In this document: piece by piece, positions 24,070 to 35,584 of the stretch
Layout: every line of letters begins with the position of its first letter
Position numbering within the stretch: position 1 is the stretch's first letter
NCBI RefSeq assembly: GCF_020085105.1
Contig: NC_058052.1
Coordinates: forward strand, 22,759,733 to 22,823,732
Reading direction: 5' to 3'
From: Siniperca chuatsi
Lineage: Eukaryota; Chordata; Actinopteri; Centrarchiformes; Sinipercidae
DNA: 64,000 bases
The notes under the pieces: model-generated
Databases searched by the model: none
The model's input: the letters and a program-made list of their open reading frames with translations, nothing else
What the model was told of the DNA's origin: nothing
Translations under genes and position numbers: made by a program

Positions 24070-25589
24070 CACCTGTTATTCAAAGTACTCTAAGGTCAAG
24101 TTGTTGGCAGGGGTTGTTGTTGGAGGGTGTCGGTAACCATACCTACATACTGCTCTCCTGCCCAGTTTTACAACATTAGCCTACAGGACTGAAATAAGCT
24201 AAATTATAGATATTATATTTCAATGCACACTCTCTTTGGGGCCAATAGCATTTATTTCTGGGTAGGACAGCTCAGTTACTCTCTCACCAATGTGATAAGT
24301 ACCTCTTTAGCACTGTAAGAGAAGCAGCACTTAAGCAGATAACCTAAGAAACCAACTGCACCACAAATAGGAAAATGGGCCTTTTTCACAGAAGACAATT
24401 TGACGTGTCACAGTAGGAAACGCACAGGTATAAATCATAAAATGAATGACGGCTGAATTCCATAGCTGCTTCAGTTTCAGGGTTCTGGTATTGTGCATGC
24501 ATGACTCACACTGTAGAAAAGAACAGAGCCATCGTTAATGTTATTAGTAACACCTGTGCTTTTACTGCTATGACAAGTCAAATGCCTGCTGTGAAAAAGG
24601 CCTACGGAGGGAGATGATTATTGAAAATTACAAAATGGAGATGATAACTCATAGGATTAGAAGTTTGGTTAATTTATTTGAATCAAGATGGAAGATAAGA
24701 AAACAGGACATTATACATTGAGAATTTGGGGTACACATGGGAAGTAATCATTGTAATGAAAGCTGCTAAATAGAGTATATTTTAAAAAACAACACTGCTT
24801 GTGTGAGATAGACACACTAAGTGTGCTGACTACAGTAAGTATACCTAGGTGTCACAGTGAATTTGACAATGATATGTTAATGTTTAAAAAATTGAAGACA
24901 GAAGGCACAAAACAAACCACACATGGACCAACACACAACCCACTTTTTCTCATTTCCTTCTCCTCCGCCTGCTCTCCATACATCTTTCTCTCCCTCCAGT
25001 CTGCTTTCCATCCTCCTGCTCTTCCCCTTGTCTCCCGTTATAGTTGATTTTGATAGCTTCTGTCAGTTTGATGCTGTGTTTAGTTGTTGAGCTCTGTTGC
25101 TGGGAGTGTGTGTGTCTCTCTCTCTCTCTTTCTCTGTCTGTCTCATTCTCTCTCCCTCTCTCCATGGATGCTTGGCCCTGTTGACACACTTCACACTCCT
25201 CTGAGAGCAGTAAATATTTAAATGTACTCACGTCACACACACACACATCATCAGCACTCAGAAATGGGCATGGATGCACGCATATATACGTGGTTAAGTG
25301 GTGAAAATTCAGTGCTCCCTCTCTCTCTCTTGCTCGCTTTCGCTCTGATTTTTTCGCTCTGTCTCTTTGTAAAGGTCTCATTTCCATCTGAGAGCGAAGT
25401 GAGGATGAAAGGAAAGAAAGTAGAGAGGAGTGCAGGAAAGAGATGATGAGAGAAAAGAGAGAAGGGAAGGAGGAGGTCAGGAGAGAAGAAGAGAGGAAAA
25501 GCAAAAGAAAAGGAATAAAAGATAAAGTAAAGGAGATGTTGAAAGAAGAGAGGACTTGGAGGAGAGTGACAGATGGACTCAACATACCT

Positions 25590-25590
<1 letters not shown>
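24070..25590. other. Intergenic stretch with purine/pyrimidine-rich low complexity
   Basis: No gene. The long minus-strand open frame 24950-25585 and plus-strand frames opposite it come from strand-biased composition (C/T-rich 24950-25190, G/A-rich 25380-25570). Confidence 0.5.

Positions 25591-25592
<2 letters not shown>

Positions 25593-25633
<41 letters not shown>
25593..25633. repeat. (AC)n microsatellite
   Basis: About 20 AC units immediately after a purine-rich block. Confidence 0.97.
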
Positions 25634-25635
<2 letters not shown>

Positions 25636-27189
25636 TAGTCTGGCGTTTTAAATGACAGCCCTCTTGAAACCTCACTGAATATTAATCACACACAGAATGT
25701 GTAATGTATGAGATAATGCCACTTGAAACTCAAGTTTAATTTTCAGTTAGAAAATAGATTTAAGGAGTGGATCTATGACATTTACATCGGTGTCAGTGTG
25801 GGTTTAAGTGTCTATACACTATGTGTGCGGGTATGTGTAGATTAGCAACTGAGCGCAGTCAAAGACAAAGGGAAGTTACTGTATGTCTGTGTCCATATGT
25901 CCATGTCAGAAATCCTTCTTGCTGAAATCCACTGACCAAAGACCATGTTTTGTCATTTAGGTTTGGACCTGTTGCGATGTATTTAGGGATCAGTGGGAAA
26001 TTGTCCCGAACATTGTTGTGTACTGAACATCTATGTGAAATATCTTTTTAATTGTGTGACCAAATGTCATTCTTTGCTATGAATAATAATAAGCAATGAA
26101 GTTTGGTCATATAATAATAGATGCATTGTGCATAGAAAAATGCTGGCTTTTTGTGCCATTTGTTAAATAAAAGAGGAGTGACAGGAAATATGGGGAGACT
26201 TTAGGCACGATGCTCCCTGTGTTGTAACTGGATACAAAATACATTTCTGGCTATAGAGCTGTTCTGAGTCCCAAACATGTTTGTTATAACACCACTTGGT
26301 TTTCACCCAGTTTCTTCCCAAAACAGGAACAATTTGTTCTTGATTTCTACAAATGGAATTTTGTCAAGTTGAGGTCAAATGTGTCCTTGTGATTCTGTTT
26401 GTGTGTATCATTATCTATGCAGAACTTTAAATCTGCACTTTAATCCTGCATTGTTTGCAATTTTAACAACACTGTTTACATTATTGTCCCCTTCAAAGCT
26501 CATCAGCCTTGAGCTCTACATAAACACTTTGCAGGCAAGGCTGCACTAATTAGTCCACCATGATGAAGTTGTAAAACAAAGCTACAGTTTTCTTTGCCCT
26601 CCTCTATGCCCACTATTCATGTATTTATCCTTTTCCCTCCATTTCTTTTTTCTCTATTCTGTGCCTCTTTTCCCTCATCATCATTTCTTCTCTTCTCTTC
26701 TCTTCCGTCCTCCATTTTATCCCCCTCCCTCCTTCCCTCCAATCATTTATGGGGTGTGGAGGAGAATAAAAACAGGTTTAATGTACAGTAATACATCATG
26801 CCATGGCTGGTGTGCGAGGCAGCATCCATTTTGTGAAGCTGCTGTGTTCACTTAGCAGCAGTGGGGCTAATTATTGCAAATGGCAGCTGTTGAAAGGAGT
26901 ATTAATGTCTTCTTTCTACATGGATACGTCCAATATTATGGGCTGATGAAAGTAGTCACAAGCTAAACTTTAAAGAGGACGAGAGTGACAAAGAAAAGGG
27001 GAATTGTGTCTTGTTGGGTAAAAGCCCCATATATCCATTTTAATTAAAGCTGTCAGTGACTAAAGGTACTGTAATCATCACCCATCTTGCAGCCCAATAA
27101 AGTTTACATCTGGAGCATTTTGATGTAACATGGTCTCTGACTGAAGCTGAATGTAAACAGAAAGAATCACTGAAAACTAAAAAACAGAA

Positions 27190-27660
27190 AAAAATTCTTG
27201 AGGCCTCCATTTTTACTGACTTTGGTGATCCCGTGACTTTTCATCTTGTGCCACTAGCAAGTCATAGTCACAGTTATTTCATTCATCCTGTAAAATATCT
27301 GAACTTCCAACAAGATGGATTGGCACACAGTGTTGTACAGACATTCGTCATTCCCGGATGATGAATCCTAATGACTTTGGTGATCTCGTGACTTTTTTCT
27401 AGCGCCACCATGAGGTTGACATTTATGGTTTTAAGTGAAATGTCTCCACTGGATTGCCATGAAATTTTGTTATTTGTTATTTTGATGCTAACACACCAAA
27501 CTAACATGGTGACCACGGCAGACATTATACTTGCTAAACATTAGCATGTTATAATTGTCATTGCGAGCATTGGTAGTATGCTGATGGCATTGGCATTTAG
27601 CTCAATGTACCGCTGTGCCTAAATCCTCACAGAGCCGCTAGCATGTCTCGAGTCTCTTTT
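27190..27660 (+). mobile_element. Common teleost repeat with internal duplication
   Basis: The right part (cacaccaaactaacatggtg ... catttagctcaatgtaccgc ... cagagccgctagcatg) is a recognisable and very abundant fish repeat. The left part holds two direct copies of the phrase gactttggtgatcycgtgac, followed by a short spacer and gccac, at 27218-27255 and 27373-27409. No transposase or reverse-transcriptase frame is present. Confidence 0.6.
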
Positions 27661-27989
27661 TTTAAACCACTGAATCTCCCAGAAGTGAAATGACTGCTGT
27701 CGTGATCTGGCACCACTAGCAATCAAGTGATGAAGATGGATTATCATTACTGGACTAGCATTAGCATTGATTTAGTTGGAATCAAATTACATTTAAATCC
27801 CATTGGGGCAATATTATATCAATCTAAAGTAATACCCATGTTCGCTGTATAAACATATTTACTTACCATAATTCTTCACATTGTTTCGGGCATGCACTAC
27901 ACTGTGGCAGGTCGCACCAGCCTGTCAGCGTTTAATGGGTTGGTGGCACAAGGCAACAAGCAGCACACTGTTCATCAAATAAAATAAGG

Positions 27990-28620
27990 GGATTAACTAT
28001 GTTTGGGGTCATTACAATGACAGAGAGAGAAAAGAGGGAGATTAAAAAGTGTTAGAGTGTGACAGGGCATGAGGAAAAACAGAGATAAGAAAGGGATTTC
28101 AAGAGTGAAGTGTTGAACACAGATAGAAGGAGGATCTCTGACTCTAGTAGATAGACGGAAAAAGTGAGAATTGTGTGAAAGCACTCATTTCTGCTGCAGG
28201 GTTTATTAGGAGTCTCCTCTCAGTTTTGGAGGAACACCTTGCACATTTGCAGTTTGTTGTTGTCTTGTTGAAAGTGTGTGTGTGTGTCTGAATAACTAAT
28301 GTGTGCACCGAGACATTTGGGTATTAAGTGAGTGTGTGTGTGTGTGTATGCTGATAAGAACTCTCACTTCAATCCATGTATTAAAACTAACAAAATGCAG
28401 GCTTGTTGTGGCCTTTGCACTGCTATATCACATTAACATGGCATTACAAACAAAATTGACATGAACAAATCTGAGCATCGTTGGCACATTATTACATTCA
28501 CAGTGTGATAAATGTTACAATTGATATGCAGATTGTTTGTAAAACCACGTTTCCAGTTTGTTATATCAGTGACCTTTTCCATTGTGCGAGAGAGACCCCT
28601 GCTGGCTAAGACTAGTCACT
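27990..28620. other. Intergenic stretch before thumpd2
   Basis: Only short TG runs (28277-28288, 28330-28347). No gene seen. Confidence 0.5.
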
Positions 28621-28629
28621 GCAGTTTGA

Positions 28630-28676
28630 TGACGTAGTTCCGTTTCTGGTGTAAACAAACATGCCAATATGGCGAC
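28630..28676 (+). promoter_or_regulatory. thumpd2 proximal promoter motifs
   Basis: Within 135 bp upstream of the start codon lie a CRE-half-like tgacgta (28630-28636), an ETS-type ttccg (28638-28642) and aatatggcgac (28666-28676), which matches the YY1 motif AAnATGGCGnC. No TATA box is visible. This set is typical of housekeeping genes. Confidence 0.5.
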
Positions 28677-28761
28677 GTTCATAGTCAAATAGAAGCTATG
28701 GCAAACTTCAACTAACAGATATGAGCGTTTGTTGATAGTACTGAACACATTATACAAGATA

Positions 28762-28872
28762 ATGACTGAACCGAGAAGTGAGGGGGGGTTAGTTCGCTAC
28801 TACTGCACCGCCGGTAACGGGATGGAGCCTTTCTTAATTGACGAGGTGAAGAGGAGGCTGGCAGCTGAAGAT
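28762..28872 (+). CDS. thumpd2: thumpd2 exon 1
   Basis: Residues 1-37. The ATG has A at -3. It encodes RYYCTAGNGMEPF, the conserved N-terminal motif of THUMP methyltransferases. Donor gtgagt. Confidence 0.95.
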
Positions 28873-31800
28873 GTGAGTGTTTCTTGTCAGTACGAGTGAA
28901 AAGAAAAAAACAGCGGTCACAACGACTCTTCAAAAATCCATACGCCGTACGTTAACGTTAGTCTTAGAGAATTTGATAGACAGAGGTGGGATAGACATTG
29001 ACCTTGGCATACGCCCTTTGTTTTGTATCTGTGTTTGAACCCATTTGAAATGTGTTGTCACACGTTTTAAAAAAAATTATCCAGAATTAACTAGCTATTT
29101 ACGGTAAATAATGGCCACATTTTGTAGCTAAGCTACAGCACAGGATAAATATGAGCTCTGAGGAGCTCAAATGTTGTTATAATCAAAATTGCTGCTCGTG
29201 TTTAATAACAGTATGTATTTATAATTATTTAGTTTACAACCAAGCTTACAAATTCCACTGTTAAATGAAGTATGTATGATACTGAAGTTTGTTATTCAAC
29301 TGTAAAATATAAATATCCTGCGTCAGTACTTTGTTTAGCTTAGTCACACGCCTTCACTAATCAAATATGAAGGATCCCTACCAAAAGTATTTATGTTATG
29401 TGTTTATGTTAAAAACAAGTACATGGTTTCCCCCAGTAAATTGTTCAGCCGTGGTGGTTAGCCGATCCTGATCCTACATCTTGTCTCGTGATCAATTTAG
29501 TTAGTAGGTGATGGCCTTAACAATAGCCACACTCATTAAATATATGGGATTTGTTATGTGAAAAAGCACCTCTGCTCCCTTTTCTGTAGATGAATGTTGA
29601 ACTTCATAAACGTGTATTTTGTGGTTTTTATGATGTTAGTGGAGCTTTGGGTTTTTTCAGGTGAGGTGGATCAAGTCCGTAACACTTCAGGAAACCCTGC
29701 CAACACCTGATTTATTTTTTTCTGTAATAATTAATATTGACATCAGTGTCAACCTCACTAATCCTGTATTGGTCATCTCAAAATCAGATTTAAATTCATT
29801 TAAGGATCCTTCAACAAGATACTTGCAGACAAGAGTGTTATCAAATAGTCGTCAAATATGAGTTTAAATGATTCCCCTTTTGGCTACAGGGTCTTTACAC
29901 AAGCACGCTGTTTTTGTTGTTGTGTGTGTCCAGGTGTGTCAGATGCCAGGTAAAGTGTTGTTCAGCTCCTCTGCAGGGATCGGCAGAGTCAGTGAGCTGA
30001 AGGCTGCAGAGAGACTCTTCCTCCTGTTGAAACAAGACTCGCCTGTGCGGCTCTCTGCCCACACCAGCCCAGGTACCAGCCTGACACCAGCCTGACACAT
30101 ACACATACACAGATACATGTAGTACAAAACATGAGGAATACCTTGGCAGATATTAAATTGTATGCCTGTCTTTCAGTTCTTGTGTGACGTAAAAGTCTAT
30201 TAATTCATATCCATTTTAATTTAATTCATCATGTCAGTGCACTTCATGGGAAATTGAGATGCTCAAGTGTCCTTGGATGACCTGTTTTACTAAATACAAT
30301 TGAAAAGATGTGACTTTAATCGAATAATCATTCAAAAGTCAGTGCCTAATCATCATTTTTGTACTGACTTTTGTGTTGTGTTGTGTTCTCTGTAATATTC
30401 ATAGCAAAGGCAGCCTCTGTGCTGCAGTCCAGACTGTTGGGTGACAGGAATCAGTGGACCAGTGCTGTAATGACATGGAGCCGCCTGCAGGGGGAGCTGG
30501 CATACAGAAGGACTACTGTCAACACGCCAAGCACTGCCCTAGGAGTGAAGAGGAAGAGGGAGGAGGGGAGGAGTGAACAACAGAGGGAAGAGGAGGAGAA
30601 GTGCGATGTGGAGACTAGAAAAAGTACAGGAGAGCAGAGGGAGGAGGAGGGTGGGAACAGGAGGCAGAGAAGTGGTGAAAAAAATGGAGCACAGACACTT
30701 GAAAAGAAGAGAAAGAGAGAGAAAGATGAGAGAGCGGTTGAAGGAGTGAGAGATGTAGAGAGAAAGAGGGAGGAAGAGACGAGTGATGAAACCTGCATTG
30801 AAGACCAGACACTGGAGAAAAAGAGGGATGATGAAGAAGAGGTGAGGGAAATGGTTATGGAGTTAAGCAGCTGTAGAAAAAATGGTAAACATGGCGTGAT
30901 ATCAGGAACAGATTTCAATGTCACACCAGGACTAGACCACAGTGTGGAAAGTAGCAGCAGGAGGATGGATGACATGTCAAAGGACTTTGCTGTAGAAAGT
31001 GTGGAAAATGGTAATGAGCTCATCGTAATTTTTTCAGTTTTTATTTAAACTTTTATAACTTCAGTTTTTAAGGTTACCATCGTTTCATTTCTGTTTCTTT
31101 ATTTTCTTCTGTCTTCTCGTGTTTGCTTTCATGTTATAAAGTGAAGACTACTGGAGAAAGAGATAACACACTACTGCCACCCAGCAGGATTGAACCAGAG
31201 CCTTCTTCTGTCCCGGTCTCTTTTAGAATCAGCTGCAAGTGTACTGGATCTCTGTCTCGATACTTCAGCACACAGGTAGTGGAAGTTAAAATACACATGC
31301 AAAGCAGTGTAAAGAGTATTGTCTCTGGCAGGTGTGTGTATAGGTTAAGAAGTAAGATATGACATAATGCACAGTTAGTTTGATCTTTGTGTAGGCTTCT
31401 GATAATCTCGGTAAAGCTGCACTTTGTGAGACTTTATGTAAAAATACATCCATCTCATCAATTTGAGAACAACGTAAAAACGTTAAATGTTTAACTGGAA
31501 AAACATGCAGTTAAATGGCTAATCTCTTCGTCAAATTGTACACACAGTAACAGGCATCCAAATTAACTGAAGGTGTCAATTCCATAAATAACTATATTAT
31601 ATTCATGTGCATATTGTATCTAATACAGGAGGTGAGCAGAGTGATTGGAGTAGGCCTGAGCAGACTGCTGGGCTGGAAGGCTGACCTGAAGAATCCACAG
31701 CTGGAGGTAAACTTTTTTACTGTGTTAAAAATCTTCCTGATTGTATTGATTTGTGCCAAGAAAATTTAAAAGATAATGTTCTGTATGTCTTTATGGGCAT

Positions 31801-34800
31801 TGCTGGTGATATTATAAATAAAAAGCCCTGCTTTAGGTAATGGTGTTGGCAGAGACTCTGCTCTCTTGCCTGTCCTTTCAAATGTAACATCATTAGTTGT
31901 TTGCTCTTTTCTGCAGGTGAATGTTTATTTGAGTGATGACCACTGCCTGCTGGGGATTCCACTAACCAGGTTATTGACAGAAACACTTTCTCTACATTTA
32001 TTATTATTATTATTAATGATTGTATGCTGTCTTCTTTGAAGGTCCATGAATGCCCCTTAAAGAAGAAGACTTTGAACAGAGCCAACCTGTAATAACAACA
32101 TGCAATGCTGATATTCTCAGTGTTTTTGAATGTGCTTTCTCTGCTGCAAGTTCTGTTTTGTGCTATTGTTGTAGTTTCTATGATTTCTTGGTGCTGTGGC
32201 CACTAGCCTCATTTGGTGACCAGAATCAAGAGTCACTCGCCAACTGCGACTGCAGCTGTATCTTTGACTGTATAAAAGAAGTGGACGTAGCCTCTGGGTC
32301 TGAAAAGTGAAGCCAATGTGGAAGTGCCTTAAACCAGCATTCTTTCTATTCATTATGGTCCCATTTAGAGTAAAATGGACAATAGAGAAGGCTTTAGGGC
32401 GTGGCTACCTTGCGATTGACAAGTCGCTATCATGGCGACATGTCAATCAGGATAGAGGCGATGCATATCCACTGCACTGTGTACATTTAACTAGCTGTGA
32501 ACTTGTTTTTGGGTGCTGTCTGTGTTTTCGTCTAAGAACTTTGACCCTTTCCCAGCGTGTTTTCAGTTCATAACTTTTTGGTCGCCTAAAAATGTCTTAT
32601 TCAGCATTCGGTTGTACTAAAAGACACTCTAAGGAGTTGGCTGTTCATATTTTCCGGTAAGTACATTTTGTTTTAAGCTTGTTTTTCACTAGCCAAAACT
32701 AGCACGCCAATTAATATGACAGTTAGCGTGAATTATGTATGCATTGCACCTTGCTAACCAAGCTACCTCACTCCTCCCCAGCTCCACCCTCTCATCCAAG
32801 AGATTCTGGCTCAAAAAAAACAACAACAAAAAAACAAGATGGCGACGGCCAAAATGCCAAACTCAAGGCTTGTAGTCCACAAACCAATGGGTGACGTCAC
32901 AGTGGCCACGTCCACTTCTTTTATACAGTCTATGGGCTGTGTGCCCCAAATAATCCACAAACATTATTGAAAATCCAAATCTCAGAAACAGTGCTTTTAG
33001 ACATGGTGGTGGGTTATACACCTTTTTCATATTGCAGCTTTAATTAATTTGATAAGCAGTCATAAGTTATGGGTCTCCTGTCTCTTTCCTTCAGGTTACC
33101 TCTGGCTAACCGGAGCTACATTAAAACCACAGGACTGAGGTCTACTGTCGCCTGGGCTATGGCCTCACTGGCTCAGATACAGGTACGAACACACACAGTT
33201 GCTGGGTGCAAGCTGCTGTATTCTTTATTTATGAGGAAACTTTTATTATTATTAAATAATGCAAGGGAGGGCCTTCCTTGTGTCTTTGTTGTAGAGAGAT
33301 CTTCTGCCTTTTAAGGTTTTGAATGTTTTACCAATACCCTACAAAAAGCAAGGCCTGTTTAGACTTATTACATGTGACCATTGAGCCTTAAAGCTGCTAC
33401 GCTAAAGCTGTCCTCATTTTCAAACTTTTACAGTCTGTGTGCTAAAGCATTTGCATGCACACCGGTCAGACTGTGATGTAATATTGCCTTTCAGTCACAG
33501 CACTGTATGTGGTTGACCAACTGTACGCACTGTATATTATCTCCTGTTTTTCAGCCAGGCTTCTGTGTGGTCGACTCAATGTGTGGGGTGGGAACTATCT
33601 TAATAGAAGCAGCACAGGAACACAAGGTCAGGACAAAAAATCTACACAGAGCTCTTGTATATCTGTCATGTGTAGAAAAGTCTGAAAAGTGAACTTTAGG
33701 GAAAAAAGCACTAATACGGTCTAATTGTAATATTTCTTAGTCACAATGAGTGCATATTTTTAATGATTTAATCAATTTTGTTTGATTGCTTTTCATTTGA
33801 AAAATCACCTCTGGTCTCAATGGAAATATCAAAGGTTTTGTTTTAAAGAATATGTATAAAGATTAATACATAGTGTGTACTTTAGTAATAATACTGTATA
33901 TACTGTAGCGTGCAATTGGAACACCACTATTATAATCTGATCTATTACTCTCAATGGGATCTTCAGGCTTCCTGTTTCCTGGGTGTGGACATTGATGATG
34001 GACAGCTGCAGAAGGCCAATGAGAACGTAGAGTTTGCAGAGCTGGGAAACAGGATACACCTGCTGAAAGCCTCATCTATGGGTAGGAAGCCTACACAAAA
34101 TGATCACTGAAATACTGTTAAATGTATGTAATTAAACCTTTTACATTTTTCACCATAGTAAAAAGTCAAAAGGTCAAAGGCCAAAACTACAGTATTTTGA
34201 CAATAGATGCTAAAAATATAACTGTGTCCCCAAATGAATGATCATCAGTTACAGATATCACACAAACAAAAAAAAGGCATTTTGCTATACACACATATCT
34301 CTTATCGTCATATTTATGCCATGTTCATGAGTTCTATTAAACCTGCCTGTTTCAGTGTATAGTAGTTTATACACACAATTATATATATAAAATGGCAACA
34401 TTTTATACTTTTGAAATATGAAATACAGTCACTTAGAAAAATACATAAACATAACTCAAACTGAAATACGTTCTGAACTTTTTTTAAAGCATTGTCAGCA
34501 ACTTAAATTTCTAACACTTACAAATGGAGTCATTAATGTCTTAGAGAAACTGAATCATGAATCTCAGGTGATGACGCCTTTTACTTAATACATAACTAGC
34601 TTTTAGAAATTGAACTCTTTATTTAGTTCTGGGGATACTGAGCTGCATGTTTTGGATGGGAATCAGTGAGTGGGAGGTGAGTGAGGAGCCTGCTGTCATG
34701 TATTAAATTACCTCTTGGCTTGTCTGTCCCCCTCTGTGTGTGCAGTGCTGCCTCTGCCCAGCGCCAGTGTAGATGCTGTAGTCTGTGACCTGCCATTTGG

Positions 34801-35584
34801 CAGGAAGTTTGGCTCCAAAACAAACATGGCTGCCAATCTGCCACTCATCCTCACTGAGATGGAGAGGTTTGTCCATCTGTGTGTCTGGTTCCATTGTTTC
34901 TTTTAGAATTGTTCCGTGAATAAGAACATGTTACTACAAAATGTTACACACACACTGTCTGTCTGTCTGTCTGTGTCTGTGTGTATGTGTATGTGTGTGT
35001 GTGTGTGTTCATGTACTGTGCAGAATTCTTAGCCTGTGAGTCAAGTTGCAAATCAGAATAGATCCTGAACTGTATAAAATTTAGATATTACATTTTGTCC
35101 TGTTATTTTTAAGTAAAATTAACTCCTTTTAATTTGTCAATAGAACTTTTATGACATTTTTAAAATAAGAATGAAAATATTATCTATCCAAAAACCGGTT
35201 TCAACCAGAATTAATTTAATAAATGTTTGTGTGTCTAGAGTCCTCTGTATTGGTGGTACCCTGGTTCTCCTTCTGAGTCCTCAGTTATCCTGTGTCCTGA
35301 AAAGACTCCTGGCACAGAAAGACACTGGATCACTATCTAACCAGGAAACAAAGCCTCAAACTGGGATACAAGACTGCCCATCTCCTCTGTCTTCCACTAA
35401 GCAGCAGACTTTCCAAATCCACCAGGGCGTCAAATCCCCACCTAACCAGGAAATAGACCCTCAGTCTGGGCTACAACACAGTCTGCCCCCCTCTCTCTCC
35501 TCCCTGAAGCACCAGGCAACTCTTAGAGTCAGCTTAGGCATGATAGATGGACTTATCCATAAATATGTCAAGGTAGACACTTGA
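28762..35584 (+). CDS. thumpd2: THUMP domain-containing RNA methyltransferase THUMPD2
   Basis: Eleven exons join in phase: 28762-28872, 29934-30072, 30405-31010, 31142-31275, 31629-31706, 31917-31969, 33095-33182, 33555-33626, 33967-34081, 34746-34866 and 35239-35584, giving 1863 nt (620 residues). The order of conserved blocks matches human THUMPD2: N-terminal YYCTAGNGMEPFLIDEV, AERLFLL near residue 65, the THUMP region at about 310-403 (GWKADLKNPQLEV, RSYIKTTGLRSTVAWAMAS), and a Rossmann methyltransferase domain with motif I DSMCGVGT (410-417), FLGVDIDD (431-438) and the catalytic-type DLPFG (480-484). With TRMT112, mammalian THUMPD2 makes N2-methylguanosine in U6 snRNA. The protein is over 100 residues longer than human, mainly through a charged insert in exon 3. 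Every splice site is GT/AG and no stop or frameshift breaks it. Confidence 0.95.
29934..30072 (+). CDS. thumpd2: thumpd2 exon 2
   Basis: Residues 38-84. Contains PGKVLF and ELKAAERLFLLLK, aligned with human SGKVFF and KLKSAERLFLLIK. Acceptor gtgtccag, donor gtacca. Confidence 0.95.
30405..31010 (+). CDS. thumpd2: thumpd2 exon 3 (charged, variable)
   Basis: Residues 84-286. The start (VLQSRLL ... WSRLQGELAYRR) is moderately conserved. From about residue 125 it becomes a Glu/Arg/Lys-rich, purine-rich run with repeated KKRKREK- and REEE-type segments, then an acidic tail. The human counterpart is much shorter. Likely disordered or a long coiled coil. Confidence 0.9.
31142..31275 (+). CDS. thumpd2: thumpd2 exon 4
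   Basis: Residues 286-330. VSFRISCKCTGSLSRYFSTQ aligns with human FRVSCRCSGTIGKAFTAQ, the start of the THUMP fold. The preceding intron is only 131 bp. Confidence 0.95.
31629..31706 (+). CDS. thumpd2: thumpd2 exon 5
   Basis: Residues 331-356, ending GWKADLKNPQLE, one of the best conserved THUMP segments (human GWKADLRNPQLE). Confidence 0.97.
31917..31969 (+). CDS. thumpd2: thumpd2 exon 6
   Basis: Residues 357-374 (VNVYLSDDHCLLGIPLT). Donor gttatt is unusual but phase and similarity support it. The next intron holds a TIR transposon. Confidence 0.9.
32266..32930 (+). mobile_element. P-element-like TIR transposon remnant in thumpd2 intron 6
   Basis: The ends are near-perfect 27-bp inverted repeats (26/27): left 32266-32292 starts gactgtataaaagaagtgga, and right 32904-32930 ends cttcttttatacagtc. 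Inside, 32592-32656 is a short open exon that begins MSYSAFGCTKRHSKE and ends IFR at a gtaagt donor, resembling the first exon of a THAP-domain (P-element type) transposase. Near the right end is caagatggcgacggcc, a common phrase of this family in fish. The rest of the transposase is absent, so this is an internally deleted, non-autonomous copy. I could not find a convincing target-site duplication. Confidence 0.75.
32592..32656 (+). pseudogene. THAP-like transposase first exon, remnant
   Basis: Twenty-one codons start MSYSAFGCTKRHSKE and stop at cg|gtaagt in phase 2. THAP domains start M-x3-C-x2-4-C; here the second Cys is present (FGC) but the first position aligns with Tyr, a change that would remove a zinc ligand. 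No later exons (AVPTIF box, DDE-like core) lie inside the element. Confidence 0.5.
33095..33182 (+). CDS. thumpd2: thumpd2 exon 7
   Basis: Residues 374-403: LANRSYIKTTGLRSTVAWAM, nearly identical to human ASRAYIKTAGLRSTIAWAM. Joins THUMP and methyltransferase domains. Confidence 0.97.
33555..33626 (+). CDS. thumpd2: thumpd2 exon 8 (SAM motif I)
   Basis: Residues 404-427: FCVVDSMCGVGTILIEAAQE, the S-adenosylmethionine-binding loop (human LDPMCGLGTILLEAA). Confidence 0.97.
33967..34081 (+). CDS. thumpd2: thumpd2 exon 9 (SAM motif II)
   Basis: Residues 428-466. FLGVDIDDGQL carries the acidic residue that binds the SAM ribose. The donor could be read one base earlier, but phase with exon 10 (g|tg, Val) fixes it. 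Confidence 0.95.
34746..34866 (+). CDS. thumpd2: thumpd2 exon 10 (motif IV)
   Basis: Residues 466-506. LPLPSASVDAVVCDLPFG contains the D-L-P-F-G catalytic-type motif of THUMP guanosine methyltransferases. Acceptor tgtgtgtgcag. Confidence 0.97.
35239..35584 (+). CDS. thumpd2: thumpd2 exon 11 (terminal)
   Basis: Residues 506-620. It starts RVLCIGGTLVLLLS (human RVLHVGGTIVLLLS), then a low-conservation linker with an approximate duplication (SNQETKPQTGIQDCPSPLSS and, about 40 residues on, PNQEIDPQSGLQHSLPPS), and ends near RVSLGMIDGLIHKYVK, matching human KVSLGKTDAFICKYKK. Stop codon TGA. Confidence 0.95.

Noticed and set aside
24950..25585. 211-codon minus-strand open frame
   Set aside because: Composed of Ser/Leu/Phe and Arg/Glu runs from strand-biased low-complexity DNA; no domain or splice context.
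26541..26560. ggctgcactaattagt as a third copy of the 14.2/23.5-kb TIR family
   Set aside because: Only the first dozen bases match and the following sequence does not.
30451..31023. 190-codon minus-strand frame
   Set aside because: Lies opposite thumpd2 exon 3; open only because the coding strand is purine-rich.
32050..32573. Short plus- and minus-strand frames near 32.1-32.6 kb
   Set aside because: They cross thumpd2 intron 6 and the left part of a TIR element; no coding evidence apart from the THAP-like exon at 32592.
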